Origin: Physcia stellaris
Lineage: Eukaryota; Ascomycota; Lecanoromycetes; Caliciales; Physciaceae
DNA length: 64,000 nt
Direction: 5' to 3'
Assembly: GCA_018902385.1 (NCBI GenBank)
Contig: JABSSW010000020.1
Coordinates: forward strand, 1 to 64,000
The number at the start of each line of letters is the position of its first letter. The stretch's first letter is position 1. Shown one piece after another: positions 46,637-58,381 of this stretch. Under the pieces are notes generated by a model. It was not told where the DNA came from and searched no databases. It saw only the letters and a list, made by a program, of their open reading frames with translations. A program made the position numbers and the translations under genes.

Positions 46637-47360
46637 TCAAGGTTCCACTTCTGGCGTTGGATCCATGGGAGTGATCGCTTCGGGATTGATGTCTGCATGT
46701 GACTTGCTGTAATTCTCCTTGATGTGCTGGAAGTCAATTGTTTCGCGTATCTCAGGTACATTCCAATACTCCGTACATGTTCTTGACCCACCGATTGAGC
46801 CGAGGGTACTTGCGCCGTATGCTCCCAAGCATGAGTTTGAAAGCTATTTGGTCGGTTTGATGTCAACTTCAGAGGGCACATTTCGCAAGGAAATATTATT
46901 GCTGTCAACAAGCATGTGTTCCAATCGTTCAAGCGTTTGGAAGACCAAGGCACAGTGTTCATCATGGTCTTCCTGCATATCCCTTTGTAAACACCTTCGT
47001 TCGGGTTCGGCATCAACCAACTGTTGATGGGATCAGAGTTGTTTTTCAGCCCGGGAGGATATAGATTCAATTTCCTTCGCTCGCTATTCTTAGGAAGATG
47101 ATCGTTGAAAGCGCTGTTCAGCATCCGCATTATATGTTCACTCTTATTGTTGACGATGAAACTGACACGGAATACTTGCCTTGGTACTTCGGCTCAGAGA
47201 TGAAGTAGATCTGGTGGAGAAATCTCCAATGAAAGACATCGTCAATCGTGCTTCCAACATTCTCATCGTTGCCTGCCGCAAAACGCCAACCACCGCCTTC
47301 GTTTGGATACGACTCAACGATATCAATTGAAAGGCATGACTGAAGGCCTTTCAGCTGGGC
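46637..47360 (-). pseudogene. Glutathione transferase pseudogene (Ecm4/Gto, omega-like), frameshifted and 5'-truncated
   Basis: Pieces in different frames follow the Ecm4-type order. LKGLQSCLSIDIVESYPNEG and GGWRFAAGNDENVGS come first. The beta-sheet/helix region with RMLNSAFNDHLP (47060-47130) follows, then a helical part with VFQTLERLEHML. Next comes KYPRLNRWVKNMY, and the end is EYWNVPEIRETIDFQHIKEN followed by KSHADINPEAITPMDP and a stop at 46637. At least three frame changes and an internal stop separate them. The N-terminal catalytic Cys region (CPWAHR in intact homologues) is absent. Composition is normal, with no hypermutation, so decay was by indels. It lies about 320 bp from the DNA transposon. 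Confidence 0.85.
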
Positions 47361-48747
47361 GGGTAATTTGCCCGTGGATTAGGGATTAGCGTTCGGGTGA
47401 GTGCCGAAATGAAGGTGGTTTCAAGAACGTCTCGCGAAGGCAAACGAAGCTCCAGGGAGAGGAGGAGAGGAGATGGTCCGGAAGGACTTAGCTAACCCGA
47501 TGTGCGAAGGGACCGGAGAGGCCTACGATGAGATCATATCTGTCTGGCTCAGCAGGAAAGCGAGGAGAGGCAAGCCAGTAGTGTCGCCCTGCGCCGTTGG
47601 TAGGCGAGTAACTGGGCATAATAGTAAGTTTAGTAACTCAGGTGCGTGGTTTGGCTGCGGCTAGCTGCGGTATCCAAACCCTCAAGTGAAGGCTACAGAC
47701 GGAACAAGTCACATTCAGCAATGGAAAATGTGGTCTGGCCAATCAGGTAGGATTGATGATAATTGAGAGTTTGAGACAGGTTCTGGTCAAAGCGAGCTGT
47801 TACCCGGCGATGGATGATAAGGTTGGCGACACGGAATGACGTTCCCGGATCGTTACGCTTATCAGACTATTCCACGCAGCAATTGCTTGTATCTGTCCCA
47901 TCCTTGTTAGTCACTCCTTAGTCCCTAATCCCCAAAGTCAATTCTGAAAGGGATGAAGGAAAGTCAAAAAGGGTACAGGCGAGACAGGCAGAGGTCGCAT
48001 AAAGCGAAGACCCTGTGAAAAAGGGTCTGTGCCTTGCTTGCTTCTACAGCTAGATCATAGATGCGCAAAAATCCGGGTGTAAGGCCGGTAGTAATAGTAT
48101 CGTGCAGCAGTAGGAATATCTGGTGGCTCCTGATGATATGATCTGATCCGGGCAGCCTCTGGAGATAAGGGGCGCCGCGATCGCTGGTTGGCAACTTTCA
48201 TTGTTCGAATCTTCCATCGCGGCACTTTATCGCTGCAGCACACTACTCTCCTAGCTCTCCAAGTCCCGCTCCCCAGCTCCCAAGTCCCAAACGCTGTTCC
48301 GGTTGGAAATAAGAACAAATGATAATCCCAATGACCCCTCGGAAGTATATTTTCCATCACCTATCTCCCCCTTCTCTGTCCTCCCCTTGATCATTCCGCT
48401 GCCACCCCTTCTCCCTGCCGTGTTCGTCGTCCTTCCGCCCTCTTCCATTTCTTTGTTCCCCGCGAGCAGTGCATTCCGAGGACAAGTCGCTCTGTTTTCC
48501 ATCAGGTCACCGTCCAAGTCGCTCGTTTCCAGCCAGGCTACTCCGCCCGTGTTCGCCACGTGCTGGGCCCTTCGGACGACGGTCCCGCATGATTGTACAA
48601 CCCCAGATGCGCCTTTATCTCGAGCGATTTGATAGCGGACAACTGCCCCAGTGGCATTTCTAATTCGCTCCCTGAGTCCCTCGGCTTTCCCATCGACCCA
48701 GTCTCCCCATTCTCCCAATCAAGATCCGCCTTGTCCCGTCCTCCGGC
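47361..48747. other. Intergenic region; 5' side of the FYVE gene
   Basis: No gene is recognised. From about 48260 the plus strand is strongly C/T-rich, like a fungal promoter and leader. This creates several long but meaningless overlapping frames on both strands (48251-48718 minus, 48303-48632 plus). Confidence 0.5.
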
Positions 48748-49557
48748 ATGGCTACAACCGCACAGTTCTATACCACCCCGCCAAATTCTCAACCCAATAT
48801 ACAGGCACCTTTGCATGCTCGCACGCCCTTCTCACCAGTCCACTCGGCCGTGGCAACACCGATGAACCAGTCTCCCTCCTCTCCAAGCAACAATGCCGTG
48901 TTTCCCAACTTTCCACTGGCCACGCGCCAATTGCGAGGTCCCAAATCACCCATGTATGTCCCGGCCGTCCTGCGACCCACCGAAAGACCACCTCGCTCAT
49001 CGCCCCTGACACCACCGCGAAGTGTGCATGGCAGCACCGATAGCCTGGATGGAGCCGAGAGCGTCAGGCCTCGCAGTAGACGGTCAACTACCGACAGTAA
49101 GAAGAGTAGGAAGCTAGGCCAGGTGATGGAGGACGAGCCTGTATCGACTGAAGACCTAGCCCCAGTCAGTGGTCCGCCGTCGCGTGGGCACTGGAAACCC
49201 GATGCAAACGCGCTCATATGCGACGCTCCCATTTGTCAGAAGGCCTTTTCGCTCTTCGAACGACGGCATCACTGCCGGCACTGCGGCCATGTCTTCTGCA
49301 ATGCACATTCATATTGGCGGATACCCCTGAATCAGGACGCCGATTACCACCCGAAAGGTGCTCAAGTGCGATCATGCCAGCACTGCTTTGATCAATACGG
49401 AATATGGAAATCAGCCCGCATCTCAAGAGCAAACAGCATTCACGAGCAGCCCGCATCCACACCGAACACGCCCATCAAGGGAGCCCCCAGCAAAGGTTCC
49501 GAGCAGAAGACTGTGGCAAACAGTGTCCCAAGGGACTGGAATTGGAGTACATTTTAG
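48748..49557 (+). CDS. FYVE-type zinc finger protein
   Basis: A single exon encodes 269 residues. The N-terminal 145 residues are disordered and rich in Pro, Ser and Thr. A FYVE domain spans about residues 148-217, with the lipid-binding basic motif RRHHCRHCG at 172-180 and zinc ligands C158, C163, C176, C179, C184, C210 and C213. A His (H187) stands where many FYVE domains have Cys. The domain binds phosphatidylinositol 3-phosphate on endosomes and vacuoles. No kinase, RING or other effector domain is present, so it is probably an adaptor. The conserved-looking C-terminus ends PRDWNWSTF. The start is the first ATG after a C/T-rich leader. Confidence 0.88.
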   Translation: MATTAQFYTTPPNSQPNIQAPLHARTPFSPVHSAVATPMNQSPSSPSNNAVFPNFPLATRQLRGPKSPMYVPAVLRPTERPPRSSPLTPPRSVHGSTDSLDGAESVRPRSRRSTTDSKKSRKLGQVMEDEPVSTEDLAPVSGPPSRGHWKPDANALICDAPICQKAFSLFERRHHCRHCGHVFCNAHSYWRIPLNQDADYHPKGAQVRSCQHCFDQYGIWKSARISRANSIHEQPASTPNTPIKGAPSKGSEQKTVANSVPRDWNWSTF

Positions 49558-50899
49558 ATGATCGCACCGCAGTGCTTCCTTCATGGAATCTATGCCCGAT
49601 CTCTCTGTGAGCTCCGGCTGTCATTGGAGCTGCGATAGGGAACTCTGAGAGCCACTGTGGGATCATAAGTTGAACAATTCTCAACATCGGAATATACCAG
49701 GTATAATCACGCCGCCGTCACTACCCAAGCGGCATTCAACGGCAATCACACCCACATACCCCCTGATTAACAACATTGCATCCTGAGCCTGGAGCTCCCC
49801 CGTATCTGCCAATCAGATTCTAATACCATATTCATTTGATTTACTGCGTTCTAGCGTAGCATAACCACATTCCAAACAAATTGATACCCCCTGATCGCAA
49901 TCACTTGAACATTATTCATGGAGGTTTTTTAGGAAGGATAATTATGACTTTGCAAGAGGCGTTGGCGATACCTACTGGCTTTTTGTATTAGGTATGAACT
50001 GGTCAATGAAAATTGGACGTTCGCTCAGATATTAAAGAGTAGGGTAAAGAGCGAGAGAAGCACGTCTTAATGGTGTATTAGTAATGCCTGAAAACGTCCA
50101 CAGGTCCATGACCATCATTGATCGAACGACCAACCTATTCATAACGCTACTCTTCTATCCTCTTACAACAATCATTCCTACGACTTTAATCTGACTTAGA
50201 TGAATTTATTTTAATCGTTACGATTCCCACCCTAACTTCATCCTTTCTCTCCATCAATATCTTTTCGAAGCTGTTCTTTCTAGCAGGATTTTAGGACTAC
50301 TATCTAGCTTTCAAATTCTGCTTCGACCATAGGCTTATCTTTTCATATTATACATTGGGCAAAGCCTCCGCAGATACAATTTTCCAAACTTGTATATATC
50401 TCAATGCTGATTAGACTGTGACATGCCTGTAGACAGATTCAACCTTTACCTTATTCGGCTCGAATACTGCAAGATGGGAGAATCAGCTGAACGATATCAC
50501 CTATGGGCCCAGATACCGACGGGGAGGTCACAGACCTTTGGCTCACGGCAGAATCGCTCAGCTGGTTGATATGTCACCGCTTGACGACCCCGATATGCAC
50601 ATGAAATCATAGCTTAACCAGTCCGCGCCTCTGGAAAAGCGATATTACGTGAAAGGTACTGGAGCATTCAATGTGGAATTAAATATTAACTATGTTATAG
50701 AACCCAGGCCCAGCCTCAGCTCTCCTTCCCATTATCTCCACATTTAAAAAGATCACTCGTTAACAATTGTTGCTGAAATTCTTGAAACCAGCTTTCGAGG
50801 CGATTGATGGCACGAACGAATGTACAAGAAGTTCCTAAGCCTAAGCCCGATCCTGAACGCCAATACTCATAATTGTCTGCGTACAATGGGTTGTTGCTA
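49558..50899. other. Intergenic region between convergent genes
   Basis: This 1.3-kb stretch has moderately AT-rich, ordinary composition. I see no coding signature, tRNA or repeat. It holds the 3' ends of the FYVE and Sur2 genes. Confidence 0.5.
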
Positions 50900-52387
50900 T
50901 TACCTCCCTTTGTCAACCCCGATAATTGCCGCTCCTCGGTGCATACCGCCCGCCCCTGAGACCCTTTCTCTCAATCCTGCAAGAGTCTCTTTACTTGAAC
51001 TCTTCGCGCGTTTCCTCGGACTTCGGCGGAGCATACCTCGTGCGTCTTGCTCCTCGGAAGCCTCCTCTCGTAATACATTAGGACCACCACTTTTCTTGTC
51101 GTCCAATATCTGCTGCCGCGAACCCGCGGCTTGATACTCTGCTTTGCCTGCAGTCGCCGAAGGTTGTTGTGCTGATTCTGGGATGCAGAACAGATCCGTT
51201 GCAGTCTTAATGTCTTCTTCATAAGGATGGAGAGGTTGAGAAGCGCTTTCCGCCGGGTCAGAATGGGTAACAGTGTTCTTTTGACTGAGGTCCATGTCGA
51301 CCGCCTTCTGAGCAGCCAACTTGGCTTTCTCATAACGAGCAGAGACGTCTCCACCGGTCCATACCGTGCCCAAGGCGCGATCCCAAAATGTGAAGAAAGG
51401 CTGACTGAAGTTCGTCTTGATGCCCCAACTTTGATGGTGGACGTCATGGTATCCAGCGTTGTTGCTCGTAAGGCGTTGGAGAGGGTCAAAAGGAAGCGCA
51501 TATCCGCAATGGTCGTCTACGGTCTTGAAGGTGCTGCCGGTGAAAAACCACATTCCTTGTCTAGTAGACATTCCGGCGACTTTGTAGGCTATGCTGGCGC
51601 CTAGGGTATCAAGAAGGAACCCCTCGAATGGATGATTATAGAGCGCTCCGTACGCGTAAGGAACATAAAGCCGGTGGTGACGGCTATGAAAGGTTGTGTA
51701 GAGCCACTTATTCATATGCATGGCGCGGTGGAGAAAGTACTGCCATGTGTCGACGACCAGGATGGCAATGAGATACTGGATAGCCGGGACGAAGTAGTGA
51801 TAAAGAAATGAGGCAAACGTTAGCTCCCAGTCGGCAAAGGCTGGCCCCTCTCTCTTCATGCCATTATCGACAAATGAAGTTGATAGGAAAGTGTGCTTTC
51901 CTCCATTGATTGCGTTTGCAAAATTAGGGGAAGAAGCTGCCAATTTGATGGCTACACCGTGGGCATTGATCCCCACGACTGACAAAAGAGCCGGAATAGC
52001 TCTTTGTCCAAGTCGTATCCTCCTTGCCCACACAGCGATGTCGTAACTTTCTTTGCCGATGAAGTCATCCGGCTCCGTCATACCTAGAAGGATACCGACG
52101 AAGGTCTGTACCATCTGCTGGATTATCACATCTCGCACCACCTCCCACCTCGAGACTTTGTTTCGCTTCATGACTTCGGCTGGTGTATGCAATCGATATT
52201 GAGGAAAATAGTCTTTAGTGTCGATCCAATGGAAAAACATCGACAGACCCCAGTAGGCAATTATGGGCAGAAGCAAAGTTGCTAGCTTGTCCGGTATTGG
52301 TGGGAAGAGTGGAGGAAGTGGTGCGAGTCTGTAGCTTGGTAAAGGAGGGAGATCAAAGACATTATGAACTGAGCTGGTATTGGACAT
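50900..52387 (-). CDS. SUR2: Sphinganine C4-hydroxylase (Sur2), fatty acid hydroxylase superfamily
   Basis: A single exon of 495 residues encodes the ER enzyme that hydroxylates dihydrosphingosine or dihydroceramide at C4 to give phytosphingosine. The three histidine clusters of the di-iron site are HRAMH (about residue 219), HSRHH (about 234) and HDVHH (about 314), in the canonical order and spacing. Several hydrophobic segments span the first 300 residues. The protein exceeds yeast Sur2 (349 residues) by a hydrophilic C-terminal tail of about 120 residues with a basic RRSPRKRAKSSSKE stretch. I chose MSNTSSVHNVF because the frame upstream opens only on TTG. It is divergent from the TCTP gene with 502 bp between starts. 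Confidence 0.92.
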   Translation of the reverse strand: MSNTSSVHNVFDLPPLPSYRLAPLPPLFPPIPDKLATLLLPIIAYWGLSMFFHWIDTKDYFPQYRLHTPAEVMKRNKVSRWEVVRDVIIQQMVQTFVGILLGMTEPDDFIGKESYDIAVWARRIRLGQRAIPALLSVVGINAHGVAIKLAASSPNFANAINGGKHTFLSTSFVDNGMKREGPAFADWELTFASFLYHYFVPAIQYLIAILVVDTWQYFLHRAMHMNKWLYTTFHSRHHRLYVPYAYGALYNHPFEGFLLDTLGASIAYKVAGMSTRQGMWFFTGSTFKTVDDHCGYALPFDPLQRLTSNNAGYHDVHHQSWGIKTNFSQPFFTFWDRALGTVWTGGDVSARYEKAKLAAQKAVDMDLSQKNTVTHSDPAESASQPLHPYEEDIKTATDLFCIPESAQQPSATAGKAEYQAAGSRQQILDDKKSGGPNVLREEASEEQDARGMLRRSPRKRAKSSSKETLAGLRERVSGAGGMHRGAAIIGVDKGR

Positions 52388-52889
52388 GGTGTGAAAAATG
52401 TAACTTCCTAGAATTGACGAAGCGTTTTTGGCTTCTGGGACAGGATCACTGGATATCAATGGCTGCTACCGCCAGTTTGGAGCTCGAGCAATTGATAGTA
52501 GCCCGCAAACAGGGACAGCGTGAGCGCGGATTGAATCTGGAAAAACGGAGGTGGAGCTATTATTTTGAATGGTCAATGACAGTGAGGAAGAGAGACTGCG
52601 GGATGATTATTAGGATCGTGGAAGCAACAATGAGGCTTTGCAATCTCACGTCACAGCCGATTTTTGCCACTCCGGACCCTTCCCCTTCAGCCTTATGATT
52701 GGATGCTTAGCCGGATTGGTGGTAGTGTGAAAATGCGGGGCACCATGGCATCTGTACTTAGATTTGCTGACTTCGACAATCGAAAAACCGTTCGAATCTT
52801 GGTATTGTCATTGAATCGCTTCCGCTTGTCCGCTCGTCTGGAAGTGTTACACATTCTACATTACGCTACCACAGCTTTCGATTGTCGCA
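52388..52889. other. Shared intergenic region between SUR2 and the TCTP gene
   Basis: The two genes are divergent, so this 502-bp stretch must hold both promoters. Open frames on the plus strand here overlap no recognisable domain. I could not single out a TATA box or known factor site with confidence. Confidence 0.5.
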
Positions 52890-53711
52890 ATGATTATCTA
52901 CAAGGTACTATCCGGCAACTGGCAGTGCCCCACTAGCCTATATGCAGACAATGGGGCAATCTGGGCTGACAGTATTGATTTCCTAGGATATAGTGACCGG
53001 CGATGAGATAATCTCGGATAGTTATGATATGAAAGAGGTTGATGATACCGTCTACGAAGTCAACTGCAAGAAAATCGTACGGGGCGGTGACAACTTTGGT
53101 CTGTTATTCGCCCTGCTCGCGCTTTGCTCATCCCTTAGTAAAGGCGGCCGAGCTAATACTCTTGCATAGATATTGGTGCGAATCCGTCGGCTGAAGAGCA
53201 AGACGAGGCGCTCGAAGAAGGACAGAAGCAGGTCATTGACGTCGTCGACGCATTCCGACTGAACTTTTACGGCGATGAAGAATCTGGGACTCGAGCGTTG
53301 ACGTCAAAGAAAGACTTCATGTCACAATTCAAAGGTAGACCCTCATCAATCTATGCTTACGCCACTCATTTCTATGAGGATATGTGATCAGCCTGACCGA
53401 GTCGCACAGGCTATCTGAAGAAGGTGATCGGAAAATTGAAGGAAGGCGGCGCGGATGAGGCAAAGATTAAAGACTTCCAGACCAAAGTCCAGAGCTACTA
53501 CACCTCCAAGATCGCCCCAAATTTCCAAGATTTTGACTTCTACTTGGGCGAATCCATGGATCCTGATGGAATGTACGCGTGTTCTTGTTCTTTCAAAGTA
53601 AACGTATGCTGACATTATCCGTGAAGGGTGATTCTACTGAATTACCGGGAAGACGGCATGACACCTTATGTCACAATCTGGAAAGATGGTTTGACGGAAA
53701 TGAAGGTTTGA
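52890..53711 (+). CDS. TMA19: Translationally controlled tumour protein homologue (TCTP, Tma19)
   Basis: Five exons (52890-52904, 52987-53098, 53170-53334, 53410-53572, 53627-53711) give 179 residues, near the usual 170. The first exon has just five codons, MIIYK, and the join restores the universal start MIIYKDIVTGDEIISDS. Other hallmarks are EVDDTVYEV, DIGANPSAEE, YTSKIAPNFQDFDFY, the TCTP signature ESMDPDGM(V)ILLNYREDG and the end DGLTEMKV. Yeast Tma19 associates with ribosomes and moves to mitochondria under stress; TCTP proteins act in growth control and protein synthesis. All introns are 55-82 bp with GT-AG ends. Confidence 0.95.
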
Positions 53712-55893
53712 AGAGCGAGATAGATGGTAGAAAGACCAGGTCTCGATGTCAAGCTTAACTTAGACGACATTTAAGAATGGCAAATCCCCGCGACTTCAAA
53801 TGGTCAGATCTGATCTGACCCGTCTTGCAAGTGTAAGGGTCGACTTTTGGAATTTCAGAATCGCTTACCGTATAATGGACATTGTGTTGCCGCTGTGTGT
53901 CTAAACCTATGGATAACGATATCTAACATCCCATAGTGAGTAGATTGTTACAGGAGCTAACAATTATCGACAATAAAGGAGAGTTAAATGTGGATCATTT
54001 CCATAGATATTGGGTAGAGGTAATAATAAGGCACTGTGGATCGACTAAGGATCAGTGCAACCTTCTTGAAACACAACAAACCTGGGTCCTCAAGGATTAA
54101 GGCTCTCTGACGAAACTCCGGCATCAGTATCCTTGCTTGCGTCAAGGGGTTCCCATTTTTTAGGAAGAATAATAATGGGTTTCCTGTGCGGGAGACCAGA
54201 CGCTTCATTGAATGCGGCAACGATATGGCGTCCAGTACAATGCCCACTGTGAGCCATGAAACTCTTCAATTCTGCCAGCGCAATCCAGAAGCCAGGGAAG
54301 GGTCAGCAGGTCCAGCTACCACAGGAACATTGAGTATTGTAGCCCACAGCGCTTCGCAGGGCGTATCAGCTTTCTGCTGGGTAATTAAGGATGCAAGATA
54401 CTTGCAGATCATGTCGTGCATTCATGTATGGCATAGGTGCAGAAATTGTGGGGTATGCATAGGTAGGTGGAGTATGCACGATCTGGACTTCATTACAACG
54501 AGAATATACTTCCCTTGCTTATTAGCATGCCGCAGACTGCGGTCCTGGGACAAGCATGCGAGGGTTCAAACAGCGAGGGAGAAGCACTGTCGCAATCATG
54601 CAATGTCCAAGAGATAGTGTGAGCAGAGCGGGCAACGAGAAGTGGTAGATTGCAGTGACGGTCCCGTCAAAGGATACGAGTAATGATTCTCTCTTGGATG
54701 GTATGATATCATAATAGGTAATCAGCGAGGGGAGACTTTAGGGTGAATAATAATGGAAGCGCTACGCACTGACTCCTGACCAATGCCCACGCTTAAATAG
54801 AGTGGACGATTCAAGTTATTATTAGCCAAGCTCGAACATGCGCCTCTTTTAGCATCGAGGCTGCCGGAAACGTGCAAGCTTGACCGGGGATCCACACCGC
54901 GTTGCTTAGTGGTGGTGGTTCATGCAGACAGACGACAACCACAGGCGGCGACAGCGCCATGATCGGAAACGACCAACAACCCGATTCGATGCCAATGCAT
55001 TATCGTGCGCTGTGAGAGAGTATCAACGGCGCTTGGATTTTACTTAGAGTAATCAATCACAATCTGGGCAGCCGATTGGCCTTCAGTTGGCCATGGGATG
55101 TTTATCATCTCCTCTACTCCCGAGCTTCGAACCTTTCCTGTACGTATCTTCCTATTCCATCTAGCGTCAATCTCATTGATCGTCTCTCTCTTCATCCTTC
55201 AGATTTGGCGTTTTGTTACCTTCTGGCTCGCATGGATCTTATCCCATACGATGACAATAAAAGATAAAGTGACCATGCTCCCCACGACTCTCGGTCACTC
55301 CCGCCCGCCTGCACGCTCCCTAAATCCCTAGCCACGATAATTCTCCGAGCACTCACATTTTCTTTGGTCAAAGGTAACGTTACGGTACCTTTCAGCACGT
55401 AGCAATCTGCCTGGGCGGGTCATTCTTGAGGATTGTCATCTTCGGGATTGGCACGTCAAGTACCCGACGACCTCGTCCCAGCTGCATCACCCACGAAGGC
55501 GCTTTTGACATGAACTCTTCACAGTAAAGGCGCTGGTCTGAAGAAGTCGGGAAGAAACGTTGTGGGATAAAAAGACTGTACCTTGCAGTTGAAATCATCA
55601 ACAGCCTTGGCGCAATTGCCCTGACCCCAATTATTAAATTTGGACTCTCAGATGCTCTTTCCCTTGATGCTAAGGTAGGTCGCATCCATAGCCGAAGTTT
55701 ATTGGAAAAGGCTTATTCCCCTGCAGCTTGTACGTGAGTCGTATTATGTGCTATTAAGTATCCGGCCGCTTCGATTACTCCCGTCGTCTTCTCAGGATCA
55801 CTTCTGTTCAGATGATACCTTTTCCTTCGGTGGCTCTCCCCTAGGCCCCGGTCCGTGATGAGTTTCACAACGCTCGTAGCTTTCCTCCTGTAG
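53712..55893. other. Intergenic region; 5' end of the following gene not resolved
   Basis: No gene is recognised in these 2.2 kb. Open frames such as 54186-54617 (+) and 55392-55685 (-) have no domain. The first exon of the following gene should lie in the right part, but no choice of ATG and donor was convincing. Confidence 0.45.
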
Positions 55894-57688
55894 GTTGCGC
55901 CATCCAGTGGCTTGTCCACGCATTGGACGTCATTGAGCTGACCGTTAATCGTAGCCAGACTGCACCCTCCACTCGCACGGTTGAGCTTCTTGGATCATGG
56001 GACAATTTTTCTCGTCCCTATCGTCTGGAGAGGGATCTACGAATGGGACGAGGACATTGGCGAGGTTGCCACTCGTTCACAAACATCACTTGCGACGGTG
56101 ATACGGAGCTATCTGTCCAACGCCGGAATGGAGGCCTGAGAATGGGAGGAACGTATTGGTACTTCGTAAGCCTTCAGTCTAATGATTTGAGGGTATTGAC
56201 TGATCGATCATGTCTTAGTACCGCCTTGATGGCGAGGTTGAAATCTTCAATATTGCCGAGCCCTCGACAACCTTTTGCCCTTTCCTGCCAGGACAAGAGG
56301 TTAATCTGCTGGAGGTCCCTACCGAGGCCGGAGCACCTAAGAATTCCTTTCCAATCACGCTGAGCAGCTCAACCGAATCCACTGTTTTCACTCTTGATCC
56401 AGAGCAAAAGTACCTTGCGTTAAAGCCCTCGGCTCGCAAGCCAACGTCAACGGAGAGTGACCCGGTCCCCTCTAAACATCCTTCAGCTCAAACATGCGCC
56501 CAAGTGTGTAATTTGAGAAACGGCCACTCGGACCACCGGGCCAGAGCTTCTCAAGGATGCCCTATATTACTGCCAGAGCCGTCCAGAGGAAGGATTGAAG
56601 CCCGACCGACCTCGTCTGGCCTCGTCAAAGAATCTGCTCTGATGGCTGTCTTTCACCGTATGCGAGGGATCAGATCTGCTGAATACCCACGCGATGGGAA
56701 GGAAGCTCGCTCATTCGTATACTCCAGAGAAAAGCTGTCAAAGCCGATCGCTGAGAACAAAAAACCTTTCGAGCGAGCAGTAAGGAATACTGGTGACGGG
56801 AAGTCTGCGTCGGCTAGCCACGGCAGCTCGTCTATTCCTGCGTCCCTGCTAGCCAGACTCCTGCCCCCCAAGCCTCCAATCCAACCATCGGACGAGAAGG
56901 GCTTCGATGTTGCACAAAGGCCCCCAATGCCATTAAAGCACGAAGTTCCTCCAAATAGTCCTGCAGGATGTAGCTGCAAAATCACCGACAGTCTTCCAGC
57001 AGGATCCCGACTCCAATTAAACAAAAGGTCGGCGAGCTCAGGAGCAACTTCGTCAATTCCAATAGTGAGCAGTGCCTCAACCAGCCAGCTCGTCAGTTCA
57101 TTCGATAACAGGATCTCTCCGAGTCTGCACGGACAGAATTATGAATCGTCAAGCGAGCGGACTAGTAATGAAAGGAGCATTAATGAACATATGCGCCCAC
57201 CTTCGTCAACAGTGACGTTCGACCGCGTCTTCTCTGAGAGTCTAGAAAACAGAAGCGTGCATGCTGGCACGTTCTTTCCACGGTGCCTCTCGGAATCCGA
57301 CTCTGCTTTCTGGTCCTTTGCTGATGGGCCACATAGGTCGCTCGATTATGGTTTAGATCATGGCGATGCGATCAATAGCGTCGCTGATGTTAGAGTGCCT
57401 AAGGGAAATGAAGCTAGAATCTTAGGCAGGAACGCGACCCGGGACGAATCATCCCTCCAGGACTGCTTCGCAGGCTACAATCTACCCTTGGCCGGACAAG
57501 CATCTGCCATGAAGATCAAGCTGCCGCAGGCGACAATCTCGCAACCTGATCTCTTGGCATCTTCCCTCCTCCGTAGTGACGCGCATCCACCCCGCGTGCA
57601 GGTGTGGGGTGATGAAAGCGAACACCACTTCACAGCTATGGAGGAGCTGGTGTACGACCTAGGATACCTTGGCAATGCCATCATATAA
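55894..57688 (+). CDS. Conserved fungal protein of unknown function (5' end not determined)
   Basis: Two exons are clear: one from an acceptor at about 55893 to 56165, and 56219-57688, joined across a 53-bp intron in the middle of a WYFYRLDGEVE stretch. The N-terminal part (VELLGSWDNFSRPYRLERD, then a GHWRGCHSF segment and GGTYWYF) resembles the layout of carbohydrate-binding beta-sandwich modules of the CBM20/48 kind. This is inferred from pattern only. About 400 disordered, Ser/Pro-rich residues follow, then a compact C-terminus MEELVYDLGYLGNAII that looks conserved. No ATG occurs between an upstream in-frame stop and the acceptor, so the start exon is upstream and missing here. Function unknown; starch- or glycogen-related regulation is one guess. 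Confidence 0.7.
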
Positions 57689-58381
57689 CAAAGACATCCA
57701 GCTCGTTGGGCGAGCATAATGATCGTCTGCACCAAACAGACTCTAATTTCCAATTTTACGAATACACCAGGGTTAACGAAAGAGCAAGCATTTGGATAGG
57801 TATACCCCATATAGCGCATGGCTTTTTCTTTTTTTTTTGATAGACATGTCGTGAGGAAACGTAGATGAAGCAAAGAGGAATGAGTGTTATACCAAAAATG
57901 ATACGGGCTTACAATACGTACATACAGCATCATCAAGAGTCGTCGAATAATACCATAGTCTGGCCGACACGATCCAATGGACTGATCTAGTTGGATTTTT
58001 TCCGAAACTAGAGGGGAAGGGCATGACTGTAAGATGGCTTCAGAGAGAGAAGTCAATTTGTCTTGCGGAAGCACGTGGAGCAAGATGGCTGTAGACTGGC
58101 AGCATGAAAGCTTGTACTCGTAGGTACGTAGTATTAGTAATATGATTATTGTCGCCAATAAATAGATGTAGTATCATACTCGCCACCTGTGATTAAGGTG
58201 AAGCTTGGCGCTGGGCCGAGAATCCCCGCAAAGTGTCATGCATTATTATTAACATAGAACTACTAGGTACATGTACCTACTCCCTGAGTACTGTACTCTT
58301 ACCAGCTTTTTGAGCTCTCTGCCGAAAGTACTACTGCCTCTTACCTGAACTTGAGCCGTTACTGCTTCCAGTATACACATC
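57689..58381. other. Intergenic region; promoter side of the OMP decarboxylase gene
   Basis: No gene is recognised. A minus-strand frame of 227 codons (57475-58158) overlaps the end of the preceding gene and has no domain; I treat it as chance. A T-run lies at 57826-57838. Confidence 0.5.

Noticed and set aside
48251-48718. 155-codon minus-strand frame upstream of the FYVE gene
   Set aside because: It is the complement of a C/T-rich leader; Gly/Arg/Glu-rich and without domain.
54186-54617. 143-codon plus-strand frame
   Set aside because: Cys/Arg-rich without recognisable pattern; no introns or start context to support it.
57475-58158. 227-codon minus-strand frame overlapping the 3' end of the unknown gene
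   Set aside because: It overlaps coding sequence supported by splicing and has no family signature.
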